From: Candidatus Latescibacterota bacterium | GTDB taxonomy: Bacteria > Latescibacterota > 4484-107 > B68-G9 | DNA: 11,912 nucleotides | Direction of reading: 5' to 3' | Assembly (NCBI GenBank): GCA_012962735.1 | Contig: DTXA01000310.1 | Span: forward strand, 1-11,912 | Part shown: one piece after another, positions 1 to 6,698 of the stretch | How positions within the stretch are numbered: the first letter of the stretch is position 1 | How the letters are laid out: each line of letters starts with the position of its first letter | Notes under the pieces: model-generated | Database searches by the model: none | The model's input: only the letters and a program-made list of their open reading frames with translations | What the model was told of the DNA's origin: nothing | Made by a program: the position numbers and the translations under genes

Positions 1-497
1 GGCCTGAGGTACGGCAACACCCCTTCCTTGCGTACCTCTGCCAGCTTTCTCACAAGCTTATGGGCCAATATAATGGGCATCGGCATCAGTTCAGAGGTCC
101 CCGTGCAAGCGAACCCGAACATCATCCCCTGGTCCCCGGCCCCCTGCTCCATATGCAGGCCTTCGCCCTCCAACACACCCTGGGCTATGTCCGGGGACTG
201 TTCGTGGATGCTTGTGAGCACAGCGCAGGAGTGGTAGTCCAGGCCGTACTCGGCGTTGGTATAGCCTATGTCCCGGATCGTGTCCCTGATGACCATGGGG
301 ATGTCCACGTAACAGTCGGTCGTGACCTCCCCGGCCACGAGCACCATGCCGGTGGTCAGTAGGGTCTCCACAGCCACCCGGCTGTAAGGATCCTGGGCCA
401 ACATGGCGTCTAAGATGGCGTCCGATATTTGATCCGCCATCTTGTCCGGATGTCCTTCCGCAACCGACTCCGAGGTAAAAAGGTGCCGCTTCTGCAT
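1..497 (-). CDS. metK: S-adenosylmethionine synthetase, N-terminal 165 residues (partial)
   Basis: This enzyme makes S-adenosylmethionine from methionine and ATP in the cytoplasm. The reading frame starts at ATG 497-495 and runs off the left edge of the window, so the last 55-60% of the protein is missing. The visible part carries the family's N-terminal signature: FTSESVAEGHPDK at residues 7-19, which holds the ATP/methionine-site His, and GAGDQGMMFGFA at 119-130, the nucleotide-binding motif of MetK. It aligns without gaps to the standard bacterial MetK start. The start is fixed by an AGGGGGAG Shine-Dalgarno sequence ending 3 bases upstream, which overlaps the stop codon of the preceding metallohydrolase gene; the intergenic gap is 9 bases. 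The gene is therefore the third in a unit with the nucleotidyltransferase and the metallohydrolase. No SAM riboswitch lies directly upstream. Identity is very secure. Confidence 0.97.
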   Translation of the reverse strand, partial: MQKRHLFTSESVAEGHPDKMADQISDAILDAMLAQDPYSRVAVETLLTTGMVLVAGEVTTDCYVDIPMVIRDTIRDIGYTNAEYGLDYHSCAVLTSIHEQSPDIAQGVLEGEGLHMEQGAGDQGMMFGFACTGTSELMPMPIILAHKLVRKLAEVRKEGVLPYLR

Positions 498-506
498 ATC
501 TCCCCC

Positions 507-2324
507 TTATTCTATCCATATAGGGCTGGACCACGCCAGATGGCCGTCCGCCTGGGCCACTCGTACGTAGTAATACCGACCACGCCCCCGCACCTCCCTC
601 CAACGCAGGGTCACCTCCCTCCCGTCCCCATCCGCGCTGTACACCACCTCCGAATCCCTCAGTATCTCCACCTTTTCGATGGGGGCCGTGCCCGCAACTC
701 GCACATATACCTCTACCGTCTCGGTGTTTCGAACCACGCCCCCCACCGGCACGCCGTTGACCCGGAAGTCCAGAAGGATGCGGGCTCCGGTCGTGCCGTA
801 ACACCTTCGGCTTTCCAGGGCATAAAAGAGCGCCTCTCGGGTCAGCTCCCCGGCAAGGATACAGGCGAGGCCCCCGGGGGGAGTGCCCGGGTGTCCGGTG
901 TGGTCGTCCGAGCCCGCTATGACGCCCAACCTATACCCCCGCTCCCATGCGGCCTGAACCGAGTGTTCACCGTAGCACTCAGAGGAGCCCCATATCGAGT
1001 AGATCTCTACCACCGGCTCCCAGCGGGGGTCGTGCTCGTCCCATACCGTCCTTCCACCGTATTTGGTGTGGTGGGGCACGACGATGGCGTCTCTACTCTC
1101 AAGTCGTGCGAATAGCTTCCCGGGGGTGTCGGCCACGGGCTCGTTGGCCGGGAAGTATGGACCGTCCCCTTCCAGGTAGTACACACACTTATCGCCCCAC
1201 ACCGTCCATCCCCCCCACTCGAACCCCACGAATGCGACGAAATTTCCGGGGGAGTTGTAATCGTTCGCCTTGGCAATGTCGAGCCTCCAGAAGTCCTCAA
1301 CTGGCAGTCGCTTGGCCCCTTCCACGTGGTTGGTCAGGGCGCAGAAGTCCAGTATGCGCACGTCCCTGGCCCATAGATAGTACTCATCCACGGTTCCCCG
1401 TCCGTCGCAGTGTTCGTTGTGGCCGTGGATGTCTCCGAAGTAGGCCCTCCAGCCCTCGGGGAAGAAGTCAACCCCTATAGGGGGGCTCTGCCCTATCAAT
1501 CCGTTGTGCTCGTCTAACAGGGTGATGGTATGGACCCCAGGGGTCCTGAGGACGACCCCGGAAAGTGCAAGGTAGTTGTCCGATATCTCCGCTTCACAGG
1601 GGACCTGGGCCAAGGGATCGGTGCACAGCACCCTCACATGACCCGAGTATCCGGGGCTGGGGTTGCCGTCGAAGCCGTCCAAGGCCAATGCTCTCACCCG
1701 GAACGGTTCACCCGGCTGGACCGCGGACGGGGCGACCACGTATAGGCACCGGGGATATCCCCCGGTCACCTCGAGAACTGGGAAGGAGGCGATGCGACGG
1801 TACCGTCCGCTGTTGTCAACGTCTAAGGCCACCGGGAAGGGATAGCGCAAGCTCTGCTCGGGCATACGGATGGGGTTGCCGAGCGGATCGGCGAAGTGTA
1901 CGGTGACTATCTCCCCCTCCTCCAACGGATAGGCCTGCACCAATATGTCCACTATCCCGTCGGAGCAGGTGACGTCCAAGTGGGACCTCGGGTCCGTGCA
2001 CGATACGGACAGATATGGAGTACGAGAGCGCAGCACAGTATCCGGTGCGAGAGGCTGGAGGGTTCGGAACGGGGTCTCCACGGCTATGTGGCCGTACCGG
2101 TCTATGCCTCTGGCCCCCACACGGAAGGAGAGCTTCAAGTAGACCTCTTCCCCGGCCTGGACCCTCTCCGGCTCCAGCCACGCCTCTCCTGGCACAGGTA
2201 GCTCGTGGATGAAGCGCCGGTACTCCCGCCACCATTCCCGTGTTCCGAACTCTATCCCCCGCCAGGCCCTGCGCACTCCCAACTGTATGGCCGGGATGAT
2301 GGTCCCACCTTCGTGCTCGTCCAT
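507..2324 (-). CDS. PHP-domain metallohydrolase of the DUF3604 / CehA-McbA type
   Basis: A 605-residue protein with two parts. Residues about 45-290 are beta-rich and look like two immunoglobulin-like or sandwich domains. Residues 291-530 form a PHP-type metallohydrolase domain: FGDIHGHNEHCDG (296-308; His300, His302, His305), TNH (331-333), FVGFEW (365-370; Glu369), VPHHT (416-420; His418, His419) and AGSDDHTG (470-477; Asp473, Asp474, His475). These are the His/Asp/Glu positions that bind two or three metal ions in PHP enzymes. A last beta domain (about 535-605) follows. DUF3604 and CehA/McbA relatives include phosphoesterases and carbamate hydrolases, but most are uncharacterised, so the substrate is unknown. 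No signal peptide is visible, so it is probably cytoplasmic. I chose ATG 2324 because AAGGGGGA lies 7 bases upstream and the longer upstream reading would overlap the nucleotidyltransferase gene, which ends 11 bases away. metK follows after 9 bases. Confidence 0.88.
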   Translation of the reverse strand: MDEHEGGTIIPAIQLGVRRAWRGIEFGTREWWREYRRFIHELPVPGEAWLEPERVQAGEEVYLKLSFRVGARGIDRYGHIAVETPFRTLQPLAPDTVLRSRTPYLSVSCTDPRSHLDVTCSDGIVDILVQAYPLEEGEIVTVHFADPLGNPIRMPEQSLRYPFPVALDVDNSGRYRRIASFPVLEVTGGYPRCLYVVAPSAVQPGEPFRVRALALDGFDGNPSPGYSGHVRVLCTDPLAQVPCEAEISDNYLALSGVVLRTPGVHTITLLDEHNGLIGQSPPIGVDFFPEGWRAYFGDIHGHNEHCDGRGTVDEYYLWARDVRILDFCALTNHVEGAKRLPVEDFWRLDIAKANDYNSPGNFVAFVGFEWGGWTVWGDKCVYYLEGDGPYFPANEPVADTPGKLFARLESRDAIVVPHHTKYGGRTVWDEHDPRWEPVVEIYSIWGSSECYGEHSVQAAWERGYRLGVIAGSDDHTGHPGTPPGGLACILAGELTREALFYALESRRCYGTTGARILLDFRVNGVPVGGVVRNTETVEVYVRVAGTAPIEKVEILRDSEVVYSADGDGREVTLRWREVRGRGRYYYVRVAQADGHLAWSSPIWIE

Positions 2325-2335
2325 ACATTCCCCCT

Positions 2336-3322
2336 TCAGATAGCGCCTAAGGATACCTCCGAGGAATCCCCTACGTTCAACCGCTGATATCCCCCCAAAA
2401 CCCGAGCCCTGTCTCCCACTATGGACCCTTCTAAGAGGCACCCCCGTACCAACGCCCCTTCCCCCACGATGCTGTTCCGCACTATGGACCCCTCTATGCG
2501 GGCCCCTTCAGCCACCGAGGTGTACGGGCCCACGATGGAGCTTTCGATCTGGGCTGTCGGGGCCACGAACGAGGGAGGGAGGACCACAGACCCGGACACT
2601 TCGGGGGCATCCCCCCGCTTGGAGAGCAAGTGCCGGTTGGTCTCCAAGAGACTCTCCGGCTTTCCGCAGTCGAACCAGTTCTCCACAGGGAATGGCTCGA
2701 GTCTAGCCCCCCTGTCCACCATCTCCTGAAACGCGTCCGTGAGCTGATACTCCCCCTTGGTCCTCCTGTCCTCCCTTACGATGGTCTCCAGGCTCTCGAA
2801 GAGCAAGGGGGTGTTCTGCACGAAGTTGACCCCAGCTATGGCTAGATCGGACACGAAACTTGAGGGCTTCTCCACAAGGCGCACTATGCGGCCCCCTTCC
2901 ACCACGACCACCCCGAACCGCCTCGGGTCCTCCACGGGTTTGATACCTATCCTCCCGTCCGCATCCCCCTTCAGGGCCTCCCGGAAGTCGCCCTCAAATA
3001 TGGTATCCCCGTATATTATGAGAACGGGTTCCCCCTCCACGTATTCCTTCGTGAGGTACACCGCATGCCCCAGCCCCAGTTGTTCCTCCTGCTCCACCGC
3101 ATAAAGACCCAGCTCGGAGTACTCCCCGCGCACATACTCCACGATCTTATCCCCCAGATGCCCGACCACCAACACCACCTCCCCGATGTCCAGGTGCACC
3201 ACCTCGTCTAAGATATACGCTAAGATGGGCCTGCCTGCTACCTGGAAGAGTGCCTTGGGGGTAGTGTAGGTATGGGGGCGGAGTCGGGTTCCCATTCCGG
3301 CGACGGGGACCACAGCCTTCAT
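2336..3322 (-). CDS. Sugar-1-phosphate nucleotidyltransferase with left-handed beta-helix domain (RmlA-like, long form)
   Basis: A 328-residue enzyme that should couple a sugar 1-phosphate to an NTP, releasing pyrophosphate and a nucleotide sugar for cell-envelope polysaccharides. Residues 1-235 form the nucleotidyltransferase fold: GMGTRLRPHT with TTPKAL (9-25, the NTP loop and catalytic Lys23), YGDTIF (104-109, metal-binding Asp106), VEKPSS (150-155) and GEYQLTDA (190-197). Residues 243-310 are imperfect hexapeptide repeats (I-V-G, G-A-x-V) that fold as a left-handed beta-helix, as in long-form RmlA and GlmU-type enzymes. The Lys/Arg pattern fits glucose-1-phosphate thymidylyltransferase, but UTP specificity or a GlmU-like acceptor cannot be excluded, so no symbol is given. 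The start ATG has GGAGGGAGGAG just upstream. It is followed after 11 bases by the metallohydrolase gene, and its ATG overlaps the stop of a short upstream frame. Confidence 0.9.
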   Translation of the reverse strand: MKAVVPVAGMGTRLRPHTYTTPKALFQVAGRPILAYILDEVVHLDIGEVVLVVGHLGDKIVEYVRGEYSELGLYAVEQEEQLGLGHAVYLTKEYVEGEPVLIIYGDTIFEGDFREALKGDADGRIGIKPVEDPRRFGVVVVEGGRIVRLVEKPSSFVSDLAIAGVNFVQNTPLLFESLETIVREDRRTKGEYQLTDAFQEMVDRGARLEPFPVENWFDCGKPESLLETNRHLLSKRGDAPEVSGSVVLPPSFVAPTAQIESSIVGPYTSVAEGARIEGSIVRNSIVGEGALVRGCLLEGSIVGDRARVLGGYQRLNVGDSSEVSLGAI

Positions 3323-3597
3323 CGCTCCTCCCTCCAGCTCAGGGCGATCTCAACCGTCCGGCTTGCCGAGAGTTCTCCGGAGGCCCCTATCGGCACCCTT
3401 CCGGAGAACATCATCTTCCGGCCCCAAATCCCCAGAAGGCTCCTTGAAGGTCAAGGACACGCTCCATCTCCCAAAGGCCGAGGAGGTATTTCCGGAACGG
3501 TACATGTAAATGGACATCTGCCCGAAGTGAAATCCAGGCAGGTTGGGAAGGCCCTCCGGGGGGGGGCGGGGCCAGCCGAAATATGGCCAAGAACAAG
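3319..3597 (-). other. Stretch of short minus-strand frames before the nucleotidyltransferase; possible broken small gene
   Basis: No intact gene of normal size is seen here. Two short minus-strand frames stand out. One, ATG 3517 to the stop at 3350, would give 55 residues with the start MSIYMYRSGN. The other, ATG 3414 to TGA 3319, would give 31 residues including SASRTVEIALSW, and its TGA overlaps the nucleotidyltransferase ATG as ATGA. It uses mostly G or C at third positions (24 of 31). The first frame reads beta-strand-like segments (GRWSVSLTF) up to about 3430. The second takes over from there after a +1 shift. A single small beta-rich protein with one frameshift is therefore possible. 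The Shine-Dalgarno of the first frame is weak. A run of nine C (3566-3558 on this strand) lies upstream and is prone to length errors. I do not recognise a family. Confidence 0.25.
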
Positions 3598-3817
3598 CTA
3601 AATTTGCTCTTCTTCCCACTCCGGCCAATAATACATCTCGCCCAGGGAGTCATTATACTCAAGATGCGGAACCGTATACTGATATATCATCCACTATGAT
3701 GTCGTCCTCCTGGGAGTCGGTCTCGGACCTTATGAATGCCACGGCTGCCTCCAGACCGCCCCTCCTCCTGGCTGAAGGCCAGTCCGGGCCATTCCATACA
3801 CCATAAGGGGAAACGGG
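3598..3817 (-). pseudogene. Broken 3' end of a secreted or surface-type protein gene
   Basis: From just after a TAG (3820-3818) the minus strand reads about 50 codons ending in DDIIVDDISVYG, then a TGA at 3661-3659. The motif resembles the last strands of MAM-, concanavalin- or carbohydrate-binding-like beta-sandwich domains, which often end in (Y/V)(I/V)DDI.V. A +1 shift near 3675 carries the reading on through TVPHLEYNDSLGEMYY and WPEWEEEQI to TAG 3600-3598, which looks like a natural acidic C-terminus. Read this way, the stretch is one C-terminal coding remnant with a single frameshift and no start of its own. The downstream frame also contains an ATG at 3690 (30 residues), so an independent micro-ORF is an alternative. 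Family assignment rests only on the end motif and is tentative. Confidence 0.45.
3652..3657 (-). promoter_or_regulatory. Perfect TATAAT -10-like hexamer without a clear -35
   Basis: The minus strand reads TATAAT here, about 330 bases upstream of the nucleotidyltransferase start. At 16-18 bases further upstream the hexamers are AGTATA or GTATAC, which do not resemble TTGACA. It could serve the nucleotidyltransferase-metallohydrolase-metK unit, since the region between ptsI and that unit is otherwise broken. It may equally be chance within the coding remnant it lies in. Confidence 0.2.
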
Positions 3818-4033
3818 CTATGTGTTGGGGACAAGACCTGAGGCCGGCTTACAGGCCCCTTCCTCCCCAAGATAGAAAGACAGGCTATCTAATGCCTCCT
3901 GCACCCGCTCGTTCTGGAGGATCATCAAGATCTCCGTGACTGCCAGGCCGAAGTGGGCCTCTGAGTTGGATGGGTCCAGCTCTGCCGCTACTTGAAGATA
4001 GGCCCTATAAGGCCTTTCCGAAGTGACGTCCAT
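3818..4033 (-). CDS. Small TPR-like protein, possibly a truncated N-terminus
   Basis: A 71-residue frame begins at ATG 4033, 4 bases after the ptsI stop (TAATGTGATG), with a GTG one codon earlier as an alternative. No clear Shine-Dalgarno is seen, so translation would depend on coupling to ptsI. Residues about 10-55 contain YRAYLQVAAELDPSNSEAHF and GLAVTEILMI, the helix-turn-helix pattern of a tetratricopeptide repeat (LDPSNSEAHFGLA). A second amphipathic helix (QEALDSLSFYL) follows. One repeat is too little for a stable TPR array, and the frame then ends at TAG 3820-3818. Sensible coding continues in the same frame past that TAG, so the ORF may be the N-terminal stump of a longer decayed gene. 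The function is unknown; TPR units usually mediate protein-protein contacts. Confidence 0.5.
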   Translation of the reverse strand: MDVTSERPYRAYLQVAAELDPSNSEAHFGLAVTEILMILQNERVQEALDSLSFYLGEEGACKPASGLVPNT

Positions 4034-4037
4034 CACA

Positions 4038-5756
4038 TTAGAGCACATCCGATAGGAAGTCCCGCACATCCCCGCCCCGGTCCATCTGGAGTACCCTCCG
4101 GGCGACCTCCCTGGCGTCGCTCAGGCTGCTCCTCCGGACGATCTCCTTGACCTCCGGGATGGACTTGGGGTTCATACTGAAGGCGTCCAGGCCCATGCCC
4201 AACAGCACCGGGGTGGCCAGGGGGTTGCTAGCCATCTCCCCGCACAGCGCCACCGGGATGCCGTGGCTATGTCCCGCTTGGATGGTCTCATATATGAGCC
4301 GGAGCACAGCCGGGTGGAAGGGGTCGAACAGGTAAGCGATCCTGTCGTTGCCCCTGTCCACCGCTATGGTATACTGGACCAGGTCGTTGGTGCCGATGCT
4401 GAAAAAATCCGCCTCTCTGGCCAACCTCTCCGCGGTGAGGGCCGCGGACGGCACCTCTATCATAGCTCCCACAGGGCAGTCTGGGTCGAACTCCGCCTCT
4501 TCCTGCCGGAGCTGGGCCTTAGCCTGTTCTACCATCTCCCGGGCCTCCGAGAACTCCTCAACCCCCGATATCATAGGGAACATAATCCTCACGTTGCCCA
4601 GACGGCTCGCCCTGAGTATGGCCCTCAACTGCGAGAGGAACGCCTCCCGATGCTTCAGAGAAACCCGTATGGCTCGCCATCCTAAAAAGGGATTCGCCTC
4701 CGGTGGGGCGGAAAGACCGAGTTTATCTCCTCCAAGGTCCAGGGTGCGTATCACCACGGGGCGAGGGGCCATCTTCCGCGCCACTTTCCAATAGGTCTCG
4801 AACTGTTCCTCCTCGGTCGGGAGGTGGGGATGCACCAAGAAAAGGAACTCGGTCCGGTATAGCCCGACCCCCTCCGCCCCACTCTCCAGACACAAGGCCA
4901 CTTCCTCTGGGAACTCTATGTTGGCCTCGAGGGAGACACGGTGACCGTCGGTCGTCTCGGCAGGTAGGTCCCTCAGGGCCGACAGCCGAGCCTCCTGCTC
5001 CAGCAGGCTCTGGCGGCGCTTCCGATAGGTCTCTAAGGCCTCCCTGTCCGGGTTAAGGTGGACCACGCCCCGGTACCCGTCCACCACCACCAGGTCTCCA
5101 GGCTCCACCAGATCAGTGGCCCCCTGGACTCCCACCACAGCCGGCACCCCCAAGGCTCGGGCTAATATAGCCGCATGGGAGGTGCTCCCTCCTACCTCTG
5201 TCACCAACCCTAGAACGTGTTGGCGGTGCATATGCGCCGTGTCCGAGACGGTGAGGTTGCGGGCCACCACGATGGCCTCGGCTTCTAAGTGCGCCAGAGA
5301 GGGGGAAGGTTCCCCCATGAGGCGGGAGGCCACACGGCGCTGTATATCCAATACGTCGTATACCCTCTCCCGTAGGTAGGGGTCCTCGGAGGCTCTGAGG
5401 GCCTTCACCACCTTGCGCAGGGTCCGAAAGAAGGCGAACTCCGCGTTCTTGCGATCCCTCCGGATGCGGTCCACCGTCTCCTCGAGTATGGCCTGGTCCT
5501 CTGCCATCGCTACATGAGCGTCGAATATCCTGGCCGGCTCCTCCCCCAATTCCTCTAAGAGACGCTCCCGGGTCTCTCTCAATTCCCCCCTCACCTCCTC
5601 TATGACCCTCAGGAACCTCTGGACCTCCTCCTCCACCTGCCCGTCCGAAATGGTGCGCTCCTCTATCCAGAAGTCCTCCTTCTCGTAGAGGAAGGCTTGT
5701 CCCACCGCAATACCTGGGGAAGCAACTATCCCCTGTAGTACAAGCTCATTATTCAT
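4038..5756 (-). CDS. ptsI: Phosphoenolpyruvate-protein phosphotransferase (Enzyme I)
   Basis: Enzyme I takes phosphate from phosphoenolpyruvate and passes it to HPr in the cytoplasm, the first step of the PTS. The 572-residue length matches the family. Order of parts: an N-terminal HPr-interacting helical domain (about 1-140); the phosphohistidine domain with GGSTSHAAILAR (189-200), His194 being the phosphorylated residue; and a C-terminal PEP-binding TIM barrel with Arg301 (GLYRTEF), RTLDLGGDK (337-345), MFPMISGVEE (392-401), GTNDLVQYT (455-463) and the catalytic Cys505 in LCGEMASNP. All key residues are present. The gene overlaps the end of ptsH by 8 bases (ATGAATAATG context), so the two are translationally coupled. 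AGAGGGGA precedes the start. No EII permease genes are seen nearby, so the pair could act in a reduced or regulatory PTS, or serve EII genes elsewhere. Confidence 0.97.
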   Translation of the reverse strand: MNNELVLQGIVASPGIAVGQAFLYEKEDFWIEERTISDGQVEEEVQRFLRVIEEVRGELRETRERLLEELGEEPARIFDAHVAMAEDQAILEETVDRIRRDRKNAEFAFFRTLRKVVKALRASEDPYLRERVYDVLDIQRRVASRLMGEPSPSLAHLEAEAIVVARNLTVSDTAHMHRQHVLGLVTEVGGSTSHAAILARALGVPAVVGVQGATDLVEPGDLVVVDGYRGVVHLNPDREALETYRKRRQSLLEQEARLSALRDLPAETTDGHRVSLEANIEFPEEVALCLESGAEGVGLYRTEFLFLVHPHLPTEEEQFETYWKVARKMAPRPVVIRTLDLGGDKLGLSAPPEANPFLGWRAIRVSLKHREAFLSQLRAILRASRLGNVRIMFPMISGVEEFSEAREMVEQAKAQLRQEEAEFDPDCPVGAMIEVPSAALTAERLAREADFFSIGTNDLVQYTIAVDRGNDRIAYLFDPFHPAVLRLIYETIQAGHSHGIPVALCGEMASNPLATPVLLGMGLDAFSMNPKSIPEVKEIVRRSSLSDAREVARRVLQMDRGGDVRDFLSDVL

Positions 5757-6024
5757 CGAATCCCCTCTCCACTAGCTCCGAAAGCGCCTCTACGGCCTCC
5801 TCGCAGTCCTCCCCCTCCGCCCGTATCGTAAGGCGACTGCCCTGTTCGGCGGCCAAGGAAAGTACCCCCATGATGCTCTTCCCGTTGACCTTTTCCCCGT
5901 CCCGCACGAGGTACACGTTGGAGCGGAACTGAGAGGCCTTCTCCACCAACAGGGACGCCGGGCGCACATGTAGGCCCAGTTTATTGCGGATGGTCACCGT
6001 GCGTTCTGCCGTCCGCTTTTCCAT
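5749..6024 (-). CDS. ptsH: Phosphocarrier protein HPr
   Basis: HPr receives phosphate from Enzyme I on a histidine and hands it to EIIA proteins. The 91-residue protein has the active-site motif NKLGLHVRPAS (14-24; His19) followed by the conserved Arg21. It also has VNGKSIMGVLSL (46-57), whose Ser50 matches the regulatory Ser46 that HPr kinase phosphorylates in organisms that have that kinase. No hprK is in the window. AAGGAAGAAG lies directly before the ATG. The gene overlaps ptsI by 8 bases. The 41-base gap from the upstream outer-membrane protein gene contains a small GC hairpin (6047-6061, CGGCA/TGCCG with a 5-base loop) with no U-run. It is therefore not a standard terminator but could shift relative expression or mRNA stability. 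Co-transcription with the outer-membrane protein gene is likely. Confidence 0.97.
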   Translation of the reverse strand: MEKRTAERTVTIRNKLGLHVRPASLLVEKASQFRSNVYLVRDGEKVNGKSIMGVLSLAAEQGSRLTIRAEGEDCEEAVEALSELVERGFDE

Positions 6025-6065
6025 CTTCTTCCTTTGAGGCAGCGATCGGCAAGCCCTGCCGCAAG

Positions 6066-6614
6066 TCAGAAGCGCCAGACAGCTCCTATGTTCACCCCCT
6101 GACGCTCTTCCTCCCCCAACCCGAAGAGCGCCTCGAACCGATATTCCAGCGAGGGGTTAGCCAGGAATCCAACTCCGACGAATAACACCGCAGGAGCCTC
6201 GGAGGCTTCCTGAACCGGGACGTCCACATCCACCCCGAAGTAGGCGACCAACTGGGGGAAGCCGAAGCCGAACGAGGCCCTGAGGTCCACCCATAAGCTG
6301 TCCTGGTAGTGCGCGCCGGCGGAGATCGAAAGCATAGGCCCCCGGCCTCCCCCGAAGACTCTGCGCTCCAAGTCCATCCCGATGTAGGCTGGCTTTTCGG
6401 CCTCCACTCCTAAGTGTATCCCCAGGTCCGTCCTCCCACCTATCCCGTAGCCGAGATGTTCGAACAACCCCAAGGAGAAGGGTTCGACCCAGACCTGATG
6501 TTCTATACCCACGGCGTAAGCCCCCCTCGGAACGGTCTGCGGGGTGTCGAACACCCCAGCTGGAACTCCGGTCCATAGGGCCAATACAAGACCCAAAGCT
6601 CCCAAACAACGCAT
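6066..6614 (-). CDS. Small outer-membrane beta-barrel protein, function unknown
   Basis: A 182-residue protein. Residues 1-20 form a signal peptide (Met-Arg, then LGALGLVLALWTG, small residues VPAG before the likely cut). The mature part is rich in alternating hydrophobic and polar residues and glycines (LGYGIGGRTDLGIHLGVEA, SFGFGFPQLVAYFGVDVDV), the pattern of transmembrane beta-strands. It ends in VWRF, a C-terminal Phe preceded by aromatic and basic residues, as expected for BAM-inserted outer-membrane proteins. The size fits an 8-strand barrel. Homologues of this kind are normally hypothetical. I chose ATG 6614 rather than an ATG eight codons upstream because AAAGGGGG sits 6 bases before it and the signal peptide then starts with Met-Arg. 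It heads the unit with ptsH and ptsI and has its own promoter overlapping the MFS stop. No substrate can be inferred. Confidence 0.75.
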   Translation of the reverse strand: MRCLGALGLVLALWTGVPAGVFDTPQTVPRGAYAVGIEHQVWVEPFSLGLFEHLGYGIGGRTDLGIHLGVEAEKPAYIGMDLERRVFGGGRGPMLSISAGAHYQDSLWVDLRASFGFGFPQLVAYFGVDVDVPVQEASEAPAVLFVGVGFLANPSLEYRFEALFGLGEEERQGVNIGAVWRF

Positions 6615-6669
6615 CTCAACCCCCTTTAGAATTTGCACTGGCTCCCTCTCTCAGATAACCGACGGAAGC

Positions 6670-6698
6670 AAAATAGGCAAATGCCCCCTCCTTGTCAA
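6670..6698 (-). promoter_or_regulatory. Sigma70-type promoter for the outer-membrane protein-ptsH-ptsI unit
   Basis: On the minus strand a perfect -35 TTGACA (6698-6693) is followed after exactly 17 bases by TATTTT (6675-6670), a good -10. Transcription would begin near 6663, giving a leader of about 50 bases before ATG 6614. The -35 hexamer contains the TGA stop codon of the MFS gene, so the promoter is packed against the end of the upstream gene. Confidence 0.65.

Noticed and set aside
91..804. Long minus-strand and plus-strand frames across metK and the metallohydrolase gene
   Set aside because: They are shadows of the real genes: low-complexity, Arg/Gly/Pro-rich translations with no domain features or ribosome sites.
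6047..6061. CGGCA/TGCCG hairpin as a terminator between the outer-membrane protein gene and ptsH
   Set aside because: The stem is short and no U-run follows; the genes are closely spaced and probably co-transcribed.
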